Positions 36,087 to 44,606 of a stretch of DNA of 64,000 nucleotides are shown one piece after another. The stretch's first letter is position 1, and the number at the start of each line of letters is the position of its first letter. This DNA comes from Solimonas thermocellulolyticum (GTDB lineage Bacteria; Pseudomonadota; Gammaproteobacteria; Nevskiales; Nevskiaceae). Location of the stretch: the NCBI RefSeq assembly GCF_040327995.1, contig NZ_JBEPIJ010000002.1, positions 229,582-293,581 of the forward strand, read 5' to 3'. The notes below the pieces were generated by a model. That model did no database searches. It saw only the letters and a program-made list of their open reading frames with translations, and had not been told where the DNA came from. The translations under genes were made by a program, and so were the position numbers.

Positions 36087-36428
36087 ATGCGCGGCGCGCA
36101 AGCCGAAGACGCAGCGCTGCGCCTCTTGCTCGCGCATGGGCTCAAGCTGGTGTGCCGCAACTACCGCTGCCGCGGCGGTGAGCTCGATCTGGTGATGCTC
36201 GATGGCCAGACGCTGGTCGTCGTCGAGGTGCGCGCCCGCAGCCATGCTGGCTTTGCGAGCGCGCTCGAGTCGATCGACCGACGCAAGCAGGATCGTCTGG
36301 TCCATGCCACGCAGATGTTTCTCGCCGCCCACCCGGCGCATGCGGGACGTGCGGTGCGCTTCGACGTCCTTGGCTTTGGCGCCGACGGCCGTGCGAACTG
36401 GGTTCGCGCCGCCTTCGATGCCGCTTGA
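36087..36428 (+). CDS. yraN: YraN family endonuclease-like protein (UPF0102)
   Basis: A 113-aa UPF0102 protein. GAQAEDAALRLLLAHG, the GGELDLVMLD motif near residue 30 and VVVEVRARS near 45 form a restriction-endonuclease-like core (E...D...ExK type, here VEVRAR). Function is not established; a role in DNA processing is suggested for the family. It begins 7 bp after lpoA, conserved neighbours in Gammaproteobacteria. Confidence 0.9.
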   Translation: MRGAQAEDAALRLLLAHGLKLVCRNYRCRGGELDLVMLDGQTLVVVEVRARSHAGFASALESIDRRKQDRLVHATQMFLAAHPAHAGRAVRFDVLGFGADGRANWVRAAFDAA

Positions 36429-36513
36429 CGGACCGGCGTCAGGGGTGCGTCGACGTTGGCAGCCGCGCGCGCGGGCGTCACAATGCCTGGCGGTTCGTGC
36501 CTCGACCTCTCCG

Positions 36514-37104
36514 ATGAATCTCGAACGTCGCCTGCAGTCGCATTTCGAAGCCAGCATCGCTGCCAAACAGGCGACTCTGCAATCGGCGCTGCCGCAGCTC
36601 GCGGAGGCCGCACGGCGCCTCGCCAGCACGCTGCGGGCAGGTCATAAGGTGCTGGCCTGCGGCAACGGCGGATCGGCGGGCGACGCACAGCATTTCGCCG
36701 CCGAGCTGACCGGGCGGTTCGAGCGCGAGCGCCCGGGCCTGGCCGGGATCGCCCTGACGGTCGACAGCTCGGCCTTGACCGCGATCGCCAACGACTACAG
36801 CTTCGAGCAGGTCTTCGCCAAACAGGTGCGGGCGCTCGGTCGCAGCGGCGATGTGTTGCTCGCGATCACGACATCCGGCAACTCGCACAACGTCGTCGAG
36901 GCGGTCGCGGCAGCCCACGCGGCCGGGATGTGGGTGATCGCCCTGACCGGGCGCGATGGCGGGCGGGTGGCGTCGATGCTGCAGGCGGGCGACGTCGAGC
37001 TACGCGCCGCCTCGTCGGTCACGGCCCGTATCCAGGAAGTGCACATTCTGTTCCTGCACTGCCTGTGCGATGCCGTCGACGAGCAGTTGTATCCGATGAC
37101 CTGA
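36514..37104 (+). CDS. gmhA: SIS-domain protein: phosphoheptose isomerase GmhA or DnaA-binding DiaA
   Basis: A 196-aa single-SIS-domain protein: CGNGGSAGDAQHFAAELTGR near residue 47, DVLLAITTSGNS near 112, and ARIQEVHILFLHCLCD near 171. By position after rsmI-lpoA-yraN and by its C-terminus it resembles DiaA, but it keeps the four metal/catalytic positions of GmhA (His and Glu in HFAAEL, Gln and a His eight residues later), two of which E. coli DiaA has lost. The pseudomonad gene in this place is annotated gmhA. Both roles remain possible. Confidence 0.85.
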   Translation: MNLERRLQSHFEASIAAKQATLQSALPQLAEAARRLASTLRAGHKVLACGNGGSAGDAQHFAAELTGRFERERPGLAGIALTVDSSALTAIANDYSFEQVFAKQVRALGRSGDVLLAITTSGNSHNVVEAVAAAHAAGMWVIALTGRDGGRVASMLQAGDVELRAASSVTARIQEVHILFLHCLCDAVDEQLYPMT

Positions 37105-37122
37105 TCGCCACCGGCGGCGATC
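37103..37122. terminator. Hairpin spanning both stop codons of convergent gmhA/diaA and sspB
   Basis: GATCGCC (37103-37109) and GGCGATC (37116-37122) form a 7-bp stem with a 6-nt loop. It occupies exactly the space between two genes that meet tail to tail, so it could stop transcription from both sides. Confidence 0.45.
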
Positions 37123-37528
37123 ACTTGACTACGCGCAGGGTTGGCCGTCCGGGCTTGGGGGGGGTGGGCGGCTCGGGTGCGCCGGAGCCTGGGCGCACCG
37201 TTTGCGCATTCGGCGGCTCGACTTCGCCGAACATCAGGCCTTCGCCGTTCTCGCGTGCGAAGATGGCGAGCACCGCACCGGCCGGGAACTGCACGTCGAA
37301 GGGACGGCCGCCGAAGCGCGCCGAGAACCAGATCGGTTCGCCGACCAGATCGAGGTTCTGCACCGCGAGTGGGCTGATGTTCAGCGTGATACGGTTGTCC
37401 TGCACATACTCGCGCGGCACGGCGACGCCCGGATAATCCGCGGCGATCAGCACGTGCGGTGTGTAGCCGTTGTCGCAGCACCATTCGTAGATGGCACGGA
37501 TCAGATAAGGGCGTCGGGAGGTCGACAT
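37121..37528 (-). CDS. sspB: ClpXP specificity-enhancing factor SspB
   Basis: A 135-aa SspB adaptor. Residues 4-110 are the substrate-binding beta fold (RPYLIRAIYEWCCDNGYTPH; NISPLAVQNLDL). A flexible Pro-rich linker follows, and the last residues RPTLRVVK match the ClpX-binding tail. It delivers ssrA-tagged proteins from stalled ribosomes to ClpXP. It lies 22 bp after sspA on the same strand. Confidence 0.95.
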   Translation of the reverse strand: MSTSRRPYLIRAIYEWCCDNGYTPHVLIAADYPGVAVPREYVQDNRITLNISPLAVQNLDLVGEPIWFSARFGGRPFDVQFPAGAVLAIFARENGEGLMFGEVEPPNAQTVRPGSGAPEPPTPPKPGRPTLRVVK

Positions 37529-37550
37529 CGCTGAGCCTGTGGTGAAGCCG

Positions 37551-38189
37551 CTAGGTCCGTAGGCAGGATTGTACGCTCGGACGCCCTAAAAGCCGCTGGG
37601 CATAGCGCAGCAGCGCCGGGTCCGCCGGCAGCTTGAGCTGCAGGGCGCCGAGTTGGGAGAACAGCGCGGCCCAGGCGCAGTCGGCAAGGCTGAAGTCCAG
37701 CCCCAGGCACCAGCCGCGCTGCGGGAACAGGCCCCTGCTGGCGAGGATCTGCTCGGCAAGCTGTTTGCGTGCGGTCTTGCTCTCGGCGGCGCGCGGCGCG
37801 TCGACGATCGCCTGTGCCAGCGGCAGCAAGCTCCGGTCGAGCTGGATCAGCAGCATGCGCAGACGCGCACGCGCCGCCGGATCCGGCGGCATCATGCGTG
37901 GATGTGGGTAACGTTCGTCGAGGTATTCGGCGATGATGCTGGCCGGATGCAGCACCGCGTCGCGGTCGGCCAGCGTCGGCAGGCTCGACGAGGGGTTGAT
38001 GAGCAGCAGGTCCTGATGCGGCCGACCGCGCTGCACCCATTCGATGCGCGCGTGATCGACGTCCTTCTCGGCGAGGATGATGCGCACCCACAGGCAGGCA
38101 AAATCGGCCGGCGCGCAGAACAGCGTCAAACCGGCGCGCGCCGCCGGTTTGGCGTCGATGACGTACTTGCTCTTGGCCGGAATCGCCAT
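37551..38189 (-). CDS. sspA: Stringent starvation protein A
   Basis: A 212-aa glutathione-S-transferase-fold protein without enzyme activity in characterised members. Seen: TLFCAPADFACLWVRIILAEKDV near residue 22, NPSSSLPTLADRDAVLHPASIIAEYLDERYP near 66-95. SspA binds RNA polymerase and affects stationary-phase and acid-stress genes. It follows petABC, a common arrangement, and is preceded by a strong hairpin. Confidence 0.93.
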   Translation of the reverse strand: MAIPAKSKYVIDAKPAARAGLTLFCAPADFACLWVRIILAEKDVDHARIEWVQRGRPHQDLLLINPSSSLPTLADRDAVLHPASIIAEYLDERYPHPRMMPPDPAARARLRMLLIQLDRSLLPLAQAIVDAPRAAESKTARKQLAEQILASRGLFPQRGWCLGLDFSLADCAWAALFSQLGALQLKLPADPALLRYAQRLLGRPSVQSCLRT

Positions 38190-38200
38190 CGCTAAAACGA

Positions 38201-38245
38201 CACGGCGCCGTTCATGCGCAGGTTTTTGACATGAACGGCGCCGTG
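38201..38245 (-). terminator. 16-bp perfect inverted repeat between petC and sspA
   Basis: The arms 38201-38216 and 38230-38245 pair perfectly over 16 bp, enclosing a 13-nt loop. Reading on the minus strand, TTTT follows the second arm within 4 nt. This fits an intrinsic terminator of petABC, or an attenuator ahead of sspA, whose ATG is only 11 nt further on. Confidence 0.6.
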
Positions 38246-38262
38246 GTCATCGCGTCGCGCGC

Positions 38263-39036
38263 TTAGTGGACGTCTTTCCAGTACTCGCGCTTGAGCAGCC
38301 ACGCAAGGGCCGTGAACACGAGCAGGAACAGCATCACTTTCATACCGACCGAGATGCGGTCGGCACGTCCGGGTTCGGCGGCATAGACCATGAAGTTCAC
38401 GGTATCGGCGACGAACTTTTCGAACTCCTTTTCGCCGAGCGTGCCTTCGCTGACGCGCTTGAACGTCGGACCGGCGTGCGCGCCATGTCCGTCGCCTTGG
38501 GCCTCGTCCGCATGCGACGTCTCTAGCACCTGCCAACCCTGCAGCGCGCCGAGCACGTGCGGCATTGACGCGCCGGGCAGGATCAGGTTGTTGGTGCCGA
38601 GCGGGCGCTTGTCATCGAGATAGAACGTCATCAGGTAGTTGTACACCCAGTTCGGTCCGCGCATGCGGGTCTCGACGCTGAGGTCGGGCGGGGTGGCGCC
38701 GAACCAGGTGGCCGACGGCTCGGCCGGCATCGCCGAAAGGATCGGGTCCCCGGGCTTGTCGCTGGTGAACATCAGATGCTTGGCGAGCAGCTCCTCGGGA
38801 ATGCCCAGATCGGCACCCAGCCGCGAGTAGCGCAGGTGCCGCATCGAGTGGCAGCCGGCGCAGTAGTTCATGAAGTTGCGCGCGCCGCGCTGCACCGAGG
38901 CGAGGTTGCCGGTGTCGGGCTCGAAGCGGTACGGCATCGGTGCGTGGCCGCCGGCGGCCAGCGCCGGCGTGCCGGCCGACAGCGCCGCGGCGGCGAGTAG
39001 GGCGCGGAGCATCGAGGGGGACTTAGTGCGCTTCAT
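38263..39036 (-). CDS. petC: Cytochrome c1 of the bc1 complex
   Basis: A 257-aa cytochrome c1. A signal peptide (about 1-28), the haem c site CAGCH near residue 59, the axial Met region further on (LPGASMPHVLG near 152), and a C-terminal membrane anchor (about 231-249). It passes electrons from the Rieske centre to soluble cytochrome c. Its start overlaps the petB 3' end by 14 bp. Confidence 0.95.
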   Translation of the reverse strand: MKRTKSPSMLRALLAAAALSAGTPALAAGGHAPMPYRFEPDTGNLASVQRGARNFMNYCAGCHSMRHLRYSRLGADLGIPEELLAKHLMFTSDKPGDPILSAMPAEPSATWFGATPPDLSVETRMRGPNWVYNYLMTFYLDDKRPLGTNNLILPGASMPHVLGALQGWQVLETSHADEAQGDGHGAHAGPTFKRVSEGTLGEKEFEKFVADTVNFMVYAAEPGRADRISVGMKVMLFLLVFTALAWLLKREYWKDVH

Positions 39037-40273
39037 AGGTCACGCGCTCCGGTTCCGGCTTGGTCTTGTCGAGCTTGGAGTAGAAGGGCATCAGCAGGAA
39101 GAACGCGAAGTACACGATCGTGCCCACGCGTGAGACCAGGGTACCGAGCTCGCTCGGCGGCTTCATGCCGAAGTAGGACAGCGCCACGAAGGCGATCGTG
39201 AACGCGGCCAGCGCGGTCTTGAACATCCAGCCCTTGTAGCGGATCGATTTCACCGGCGAGCGATCGAGCCACGGAAGGGCAAAGAAGATCAGCACCGCCG
39301 CGCCCATGCCGATCACGCCCAGGAGCTTGTCCGGGATCGCGCGCAGAATCGCGTAGAACGCACCGAAGTACCACGCCGGCGTGATGTGCTCGGGCGTGAC
39401 CAGCGGATTGGCTTCCTGGAAGTTGGGCTTCTCCAGGAAATAGCCGCCACCATCGGGCGCGAAGAACACCACGCCGAGGAAGATGATCAGGAACACGCCG
39501 ACGCCGAAGAGATCCTTGACCGTGTAATACGGATGAAAGGCGATGCCGTCGAGCGGAACGCCGGTCTTCGGATCCTTGTGCTTCTTGATCTCGATGCCGT
39601 CCGGGTTGTTCGAGCCGACCTCGTGCAGCGCGATCAGATGCGCGACGACCAGGCCGACCAGCACGAACGGAATCGCGATCACGTGCAGCGAGAACAGGCG
39701 GTTGAGCGTCGCGTCCGAGGGGATGTAGTCGCCCTGGATCCAGACCACCAGATCGGGGCCGACGACCGGGATCGCGCCGAACAGCGAGATGATCACCTGG
39801 GCGCCCCAATAGCTCATCTGGCCCCACGGCAGCACGTAGCCGGCGAAGGCCTCGGCCATCAGGCACAGGAAGATCAGGCAGCCGAAGATCCAGATCAACT
39901 CGCGCGGCTTGCGGTACGATCCGTAGAGCAGGCCGCGGTACATGTGCAGATAGACGACGATGAAGAACGCCGAGGCGCCGGTCGAGTGCAGGTAGCGGAT
40001 GATGTTGCCCCAGGGCACGTCACGCATGATGTACTCGACGCTGTGCCAGGCCTGCGCGGCGTCGGGCTTGTAGTGCATCGTCAGGAAGATGCCGGTCAGG
40101 AGCTGGTTGACCAGCACCAGCAACGCCAGCGAGCCGAAGTAGTACCAGAAGTTGAAGTTCTTCGGCGCGTAGTACTCGGCCAGATGATCCTTCCACAGCT
40201 TGGTCAGCGGGAAGCGGTCGTCGATCCAGCCGAGAAAGCCGGTGGTCTTGTACGGGTTGGGTACGATCGCCAT
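39023..40273 (-). CDS. petB: Cytochrome b of the bc1 complex
   Basis: A 416-aa cytochrome b with eight or nine membrane helices. The bis-histidine haem ligands lie in RYLHSTGASAFF / YLHMYRG and in LHVIAIPF / VAHLIALHEVG segments, and the Qo-site PEW-like motif is present as PEHITPAWYF. The ATG at 40273 forms TGATG with the petA stop; a GTG one codon upstream is possible. It is the quinol-oxidising core of the complex. Confidence 0.95.
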   Translation of the reverse strand: MAIVPNPYKTTGFLGWIDDRFPLTKLWKDHLAEYYAPKNFNFWYYFGSLALLVLVNQLLTGIFLTMHYKPDAAQAWHSVEYIMRDVPWGNIIRYLHSTGASAFFIVVYLHMYRGLLYGSYRKPRELIWIFGCLIFLCLMAEAFAGYVLPWGQMSYWGAQVIISLFGAIPVVGPDLVVWIQGDYIPSDATLNRLFSLHVIAIPFVLVGLVVAHLIALHEVGSNNPDGIEIKKHKDPKTGVPLDGIAFHPYYTVKDLFGVGVFLIIFLGVVFFAPDGGGYFLEKPNFQEANPLVTPEHITPAWYFGAFYAILRAIPDKLLGVIGMGAAVLIFFALPWLDRSPVKSIRYKGWMFKTALAAFTIAFVALSYFGMKPPSELGTLVSRVGTIVYFAFFLLMPFYSKLDKTKPEPERVTYEAH

Positions 40274-40869
40274 CACACGACTCCTGTGGGATCTTCGCCG
40301 ACGACGATGGTGTCGTCGCCTTCGTAACGATGCGGCGGCACGGCGAGATTCAACGGCGCGGGCACGCCCTTGTAGACTCGACCGGCGAGATCGAACATCG
40401 AGCCGTGACAGGGGCAGAAGAAGCCGCCCTGCCAGTTACTGTGGATTTCCGGCGCCGGATGGTCCGGACGGAACGTCGGCGAGCAACCGAGGTGGGTACA
40501 CGAGCCGACCATGACCAGGATCTCCGGCTTGATCGAGCGCGTCTGGTTCTGCGCGTATCCAGGCTGCTGCGCCTCGCGGGATTCCGGGTCGCGCAGGTCA
40601 TCGGTGACCTTGGGCAGGGTTTCGAGCATCTCCGGCGTGCGACGTACGATCCATACCGGCTTGCCGCGCCAGGCCACGGTGATGCGCTGTCCTGGCTCGA
40701 CCTTGCTCACGTCCACCGTGACCGGCGCACCCAGCGCCTTGGCGCGTTCGCTGGGACTCAGCGACGCCAGAAATGGCCAGGCCGCGGCGGCCGCACCCGC
40801 ACCGCCGACGACCGAGGTCGTCAGCGTCAGGAAGCGCCTGCGGCCCGGATCCACGCCTTGATTGCTCAT
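40273..40869 (-). CDS. petA: Ubiquinol-cytochrome c reductase iron-sulfur subunit
   Basis: A 198-aa Rieske protein. A twin-arginine-like N-terminus (GRRRFLTLTTS) with a hydrophobic anchor (about 15-35) precedes the [2Fe-2S] domain, whose ligands are in CTHLGC near residue 125 and CPCHGS near 152. It takes electrons from ubiquinol in the bc1 complex. First gene of petABC, preceded by a good -10 box. Confidence 0.96.
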   Translation of the reverse strand: MSNQGVDPGRRRFLTLTTSVVGGAGAAAAAWPFLASLSPSERAKALGAPVTVDVSKVEPGQRITVAWRGKPVWIVRRTPEMLETLPKVTDDLRDPESREAQQPGYAQNQTRSIKPEILVMVGSCTHLGCSPTFRPDHPAPEIHSNWQGGFFCPCHGSMFDLAGRVYKGVPAPLNLAVPPHRYEGDDTIVVGEDPTGVV

Positions 40870-40976
40870 GGAAACAGCCCCTCGCAGGAGATGGTGAAAA
40901 AACGTCTGGCGAGGCGCGAACGCGCTCGACGCGCGCCGGTGGAGCCTGGCTGCGCTGCGCTCGGCCTAACCCGTCA

Positions 40977-41006
40977 AGTATAACGGCTGGGCCGAGCGTG
41001 ACGTAA
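40977..41006 (-). promoter_or_regulatory. Sigma-70-like promoter for petABC
   Basis: On the minus strand TTACGT and TATACT are separated by 18 nt. The -10 box matches five of six consensus bases. Transcription would begin near 40970 with a leader of about 100 nt to the petA ATG at 40869. Confidence 0.5.
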
Positions 41007-41075
41007 GGCATCAGATCCGCGGGCGTTCGCCCGGTGCTGCGAGACCGCCGGCCTACGGGCTCGACGCAAAGTGCG

Positions 41076-41720
41076 TCACGAAAGCAGTCCGCGCAGCGCG
41101 GCGAAACGCACCACTTCCGCAGTGTTGCGAAGCCCCAGCTTCTCCATCATGCGCGCGCGGTGGTTCTCGGCGGTCTTGACGCCGATGTCGAGGATCTGCG
41201 CGATCTCCTTGGTGGTCTTGCCCTGGATCACCAGATGGAAGGTCTCGCGTTCGCGCGCGGTGAGGCTGTCGTACGGGTCGGCGCTGATACTGCGGCCGCG
41301 GCTCTGGCGGTCGGCGAGGGCTTTGGCCGCACGCGGGCCGAAATAGGATTGCCCGGCGTGAATGGCCTTGATCGCCGTCATCAGCTCGGTGACCGAGGTG
41401 TCCTTGTTGAGAAAGCCATTGGCGCCGGCACGCAGGATCGGCAGGATGTACTCATCCTCTTCGTGCACGGTCAGCACCAGCGTGCGGGTGTTCGGCAGCT
41501 CGGCGCGCACGCGCTTGACGACTTCCAGGCCCGACATGCGTGGCATCGAGATGTCGGTGACGACGACGTCGGGCTGGGTCTTGAGCGCCAACTCCATCGC
41601 CGCGAAGCCGTCGGCGGCCTGCGCCACGACCTGGCATTCGCCGGTTTCCTCGAGCATCGATACCAGGCCCTCGCGCACGATGGTGTGATCGTCGGCGACC
41701 AGCAGGCGGATCGGGTTCAT
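41076..41720 (-). CDS. NarL/FixJ-family response regulator
   Basis: A 214-aa response regulator. The receiver domain (about 3-120) has the acidic pocket LLVADDH and phosphoacceptor Asp56 (VVVTDISMP). The LuxR-type HTH (about 145-210) contains LTAREREXF-like LTARERETFHLVIQG and a recognition helix around VKTAENHRARMMEKL. It overlaps the kinase gene by 4 bp, so the pair are partners. Target genes unknown. A small hairpin (41063-41077) overlaps its stop. Confidence 0.92.
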   Translation of the reverse strand: MNPIRLLVADDHTIVREGLVSMLEETGECQVVAQAADGFAAMELALKTQPDVVVTDISMPRMSGLEVVKRVRAELPNTRTLVLTVHEEDEYILPILRAGANGFLNKDTSVTELMTAIKAIHAGQSYFGPRAAKALADRQSRGRSISADPYDSLTARERETFHLVIQGKTTKEIAQILDIGVKTAENHRARMMEKLGLRNTAEVVRFAALRGLLS

Positions 41721-42532
41721 CGGCCGTGATCGTCGTTGCGCTCGCTCGGGTCCAGCGTCAGTGTCAGCTGCACCACGCTGCCCTGGCCAGGCCGAGACCT
41801 GAAGTCGATGCGGCCGCCGAACAGCTCGGCACGGTCGCGCATGCCGCGCAGGCCGCCGCAGGCGCCGGCGCGCTCGGCATCGGCGAGCGCCTGCGTGTCG
41901 CAGCCGCAGCCATCGTCCTCGACGCGCAGGATCAGCACGTCGCCGCGACGTTCCAACTCGATTTGTGCGCTGCGCGCCTTTGCATGACGGATGACGTTGG
42001 TCAGGGCTTCCTGGGTGATGCGGAACACCAGGGTCTCCACATCGGGATGCAGGCGCTGCTCGTCGAGGCCGGAGCGCAATTCGATCGTCAGCCCGGTGCG
42101 TTCGCCGAGCGTACGCGCCAGCCAGTTGAGCGCGGCGTCGAGGCCCAGGTCGTCGAGCAGCGTCGGTCTGAGCAGGCGTGACAGCTCGCGCGTGTCATGC
42201 AGTGAGCCGCGGGTCAGCTCGAGCGCATCGGCGAGCCTGTGTTCGAGGCCGAGATTGCCGGCGCCGCGCGCATCGTCGAGGATGCGTTGGAGTTGGTTGG
42301 CGAGTGCGGTCAGCGTCTGGCCGATGCCGTCGTGCAGCTCGCGGGCGAGACGCCGGCGTTCTTCTTCCTGCACGTGCCAGACTGACTTGGCCAGCGTGCG
42401 GAAGCGCCGCTCGCTGCGCACCACCGATTGCAACAGGCGCTGGTTGTCGGCGGTGAGCGCCTCGACCTGACGCAGCACGGCCTGCCGGAACACTTCGGCT
42501 TCGTCGCCGGCTTGCTGTTGCTGCACCTGCAT
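41717..42532 (-). CDS. NarX-type soluble sensor histidine kinase
   Basis: A 271-aa kinase of the HisKA_3 class. An N-terminal coiled coil (about 1-55, Gln/Glu/Arg-rich) leads to the H-box RLARELHDGIGQ with His67, then an HATPase domain (about 160-265) with an N-box ITQEALTNVIRHAKA and DDGCGCD G-box. No membrane helix or sensing domain is present, so the signal input must come from elsewhere, probably the GAF protein encoded 6 bp upstream. Confidence 0.9.
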   Translation of the reverse strand: MQVQQQQAGDEAEVFRQAVLRQVEALTADNQRLLQSVVRSERRFRTLAKSVWHVQEEERRRLARELHDGIGQTLTALANQLQRILDDARGAGNLGLEHRLADALELTRGSLHDTRELSRLLRPTLLDDLGLDAALNWLARTLGERTGLTIELRSGLDEQRLHPDVETLVFRITQEALTNVIRHAKARSAQIELERRGDVLILRVEDDGCGCDTQALADAERAGACGGLRGMRDRAELFGGRIDFRSRPGQGSVVQLTLTLDPSERNDDHGR

Positions 42533-42538
42533 AGGGGC

Positions 42539-43144
42539 TTAGGCCGGCCGTGGGCCGAGGGCGCGCAGGCTGGCGGCGAGCTTGCTCAAGGCGCATTCCT
42601 GGTTTGCCGCGCGCAAAGCCAGAGCCGTTTGATCGGCCAGCGCGCCAAGGATCTCGAGGTCGAGCGCGGACAGCTCGCGCGGGCCGCCCGTGCGCATCAG
42701 GCACAGCACGCCGCGATCGCTGGGGCCGAGCTCGAGCGGCAGCGCGATCACCGCGGGCGTCGTGTCACCCGGCCCAACCCGCGTCAGCGGCTGGCCATCG
42801 GTGTTGGCGAGGCCGAGCTCGCCGGTCACCAGCGCCCGACGCAAGGCGCTGGCGGCGCGCCCGAACACCGCGTCCAAGAGCGGTGTCTGACCGAGACGAT
42901 GCGCGCAGGCGACTTCCAGAATGCCGTTGGCGCGCGTCTGCAGGGTGAAGCCGGCGTCGGCGCCGATGACCTCGCAGGCCGAGCGCAAGGTGTTGCGCAG
43001 CACTTGCTGTACCGGCTCGCTGACGCCACTGGCCCAGGCGATCGCCGATCGGGGGGCGCGCGGCACGGGGCGGCGACGGTGCAGAGCGCGCGGTTTGGGT
43101 GTCGCCGCGCCGCGTGGCGCCATGGACGGTCGATGGATGAGCAA
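42539..43144 (-). CDS. GAF-domain protein, likely input partner of the adjacent kinase
   Basis: About 200 aa. The first 50 residues are basic and Pro-rich; residues about 60-190 fit a GAF domain (LRNTLRSACEVIGADAGFTLQ ... VIALPLELGPSDRGVLCLMR ... LEILGALADQTALALRAAN). The start is uncertain: TTG 43144 has GGAGG 8 nt upstream and is used here; TTG 43180 and ATG 43123 are alternatives. It ends 6 bp before the kinase gene. Together the two look like a GAF-kinase split into two proteins. Ligand unknown. Confidence 0.7.
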   Translation of the reverse strand: MLIHRPSMAPRGAATPKPRALHRRRPVPRAPRSAIAWASGVSEPVQQVLRNTLRSACEVIGADAGFTLQTRANGILEVACAHRLGQTPLLDAVFGRAASALRRALVTGELGLANTDGQPLTRVGPGDTTPAVIALPLELGPSDRGVLCLMRTGGPRELSALDLEILGALADQTALALRAANQECALSKLAASLRALGPRPA

Positions 43145-43280
43145 CGTCAGGTCCTCCAGATCGAGCCACTGCTGAAGCAAGCTTCATGCCATGACGTGAC
43201 GCCACTGCATCGGTGGCGCCTTTGCGAGCAGTGTAACAGACGCTCGTCGCGATGCCCCCGCGCCGACCGCGCGGTGCTGC

Positions 43281-44606
43281 TCATTCCTGATCCAGCCCGA
43301 GCTTCTTGATGCGATATCGCAGCGAACGGAACGACATGCCGAGCAATTGCGCCGCGCGTGTCTTGTTGTAGCGCGTCTTCTGCAGGGCCTCGCGTATCGC
43401 CTGGCGTTCCAGATCCTCTTTCTGTCGCTTGAGGTCACCGGCGGATCCTCCGATCGTTGCGGGCATGCGTAACTGCAGGTCGACTGCGCGGATGCTTCGG
43501 CCATCGCACAGGGTCATCGCGCGTTCGAGAATGTTCTCCAGCTCGCGCACGTTTCCGGGAAACGGATAGCGCTGCAGTTCTTCGAGCGCCGCGCGGTCGA
43601 GCGTCGGCGCGATCGCAATCCCGGCTCTGGCAGCGATGCGCTCGAGCAGATGCCGCGCCAGCAGCGGGATGTCGCCGGGACGCTCGCGCAGCGGCGGCGT
43701 GCGCACGGCGATGACGTCGAGTCGATAAAACAGGTCTTGGCGGAAGTGACCCGCCTGTACCAGCGCGGCGAGGTCGCGGTGCGTCGCCGAGATCACGCGC
43801 ACATTGACCGGAATCTCGGCCTCGGCGCCGACCGGGCGCACGCGGCGCTCCTGCAGTGCGCGCAGCAGCTTGACCTGCATGTGCATCGGCAACTCGGCGA
43901 CCTCATCGAGAAACAACGTGCCGCCCTCGGCGGCCTGGAACAGGCCGGCCTTGTCGCGGTGCGCGCCGGTGAAGCTGCCCTTGAGGTGACCGAAGAACTC
44001 GCTTTCCATCAGCTCGTTCGGCACCGCGCCGCAGTTGACGGCGACGAAGGGGTTACCGGCGCGCGGCCCGCGTTCGTGAATCAGGCGGGCGACCAGCTCC
44101 TTGCCGGTGCCGGATTCGCCGGTGATATGCACCGGTGCCTGGCTGCGCGCCAGACGCTCGATCAGCAGGCGTAGCTGGCGGATGCTCTCGTGCTCGCCGA
44201 GCAGGACTTCCGTCGCCATGTCGCGGTCGTGGCGCGGTCCACGCAGCTTGAGCGCGGTGTCGACGAGCTTGCGCAGCACCGCCACGTCCACCGGCTTGGA
44301 GACGAAATCGAAGGCGCCGGCCTTGAGGCTTTCGACGGCCGCTTCGGCATTGCCGTAGGCGGTGATCACGGCGACCGGCGTGTGCGGTGTGCGCTGCTGG
44401 ATCTCGGTGATCAGGCTGATGCCGTTGCCGTCGGGCAGGCGCATGTCGGTGATGCAGACATCGAACTGCCGGCGGGCGAGACGCTCGCGGGCTTCCGCCA
44501 GCGTGGCCGCGGCGTCGGTGCGCAGCCCCATGCGCGCGAGCGTGATCTCCACGAGCTCGCGGATGTCCGGCTCGTCGTCGACGATGAGGACGCAGGGCGC
44601 GCTCAC
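43281..44606 (-). CDS. pilR: NtrC-type response regulator PilR
   Basis: A 441-aa sigma-54 activator. Receiver with phosphoacceptor Asp54 (CITDMRLPDG), AAA+ domain with Walker A GESGTGKE near residue 166 and the sigma-54-contacting GSFTGA loop, and a Fis-type HTH at the C-terminus (TRAAQLLGMSFRSLRYRIKKL). In pseudomonads PilR drives pilin gene expression. GTG 44606 overlaps the pilS stop as GTGA and has GGGAGG just upstream; the frame is open further upstream but only inside pilS. Confidence 0.93.
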   Translation of the reverse strand: MSAPCVLIVDDEPDIRELVEITLARMGLRTDAAATLAEARERLARRQFDVCITDMRLPDGNGISLITEIQQRTPHTPVAVITAYGNAEAAVESLKAGAFDFVSKPVDVAVLRKLVDTALKLRGPRHDRDMATEVLLGEHESIRQLRLLIERLARSQAPVHITGESGTGKELVARLIHERGPRAGNPFVAVNCGAVPNELMESEFFGHLKGSFTGAHRDKAGLFQAAEGGTLFLDEVAELPMHMQVKLLRALQERRVRPVGAEAEIPVNVRVISATHRDLAALVQAGHFRQDLFYRLDVIAVRTPPLRERPGDIPLLARHLLERIAARAGIAIAPTLDRAALEELQRYPFPGNVRELENILERAMTLCDGRSIRAVDLQLRMPATIGGSAGDLKRQKEDLERQAIREALQKTRYNKTRAAQLLGMSFRSLRYRIKKLGLDQE

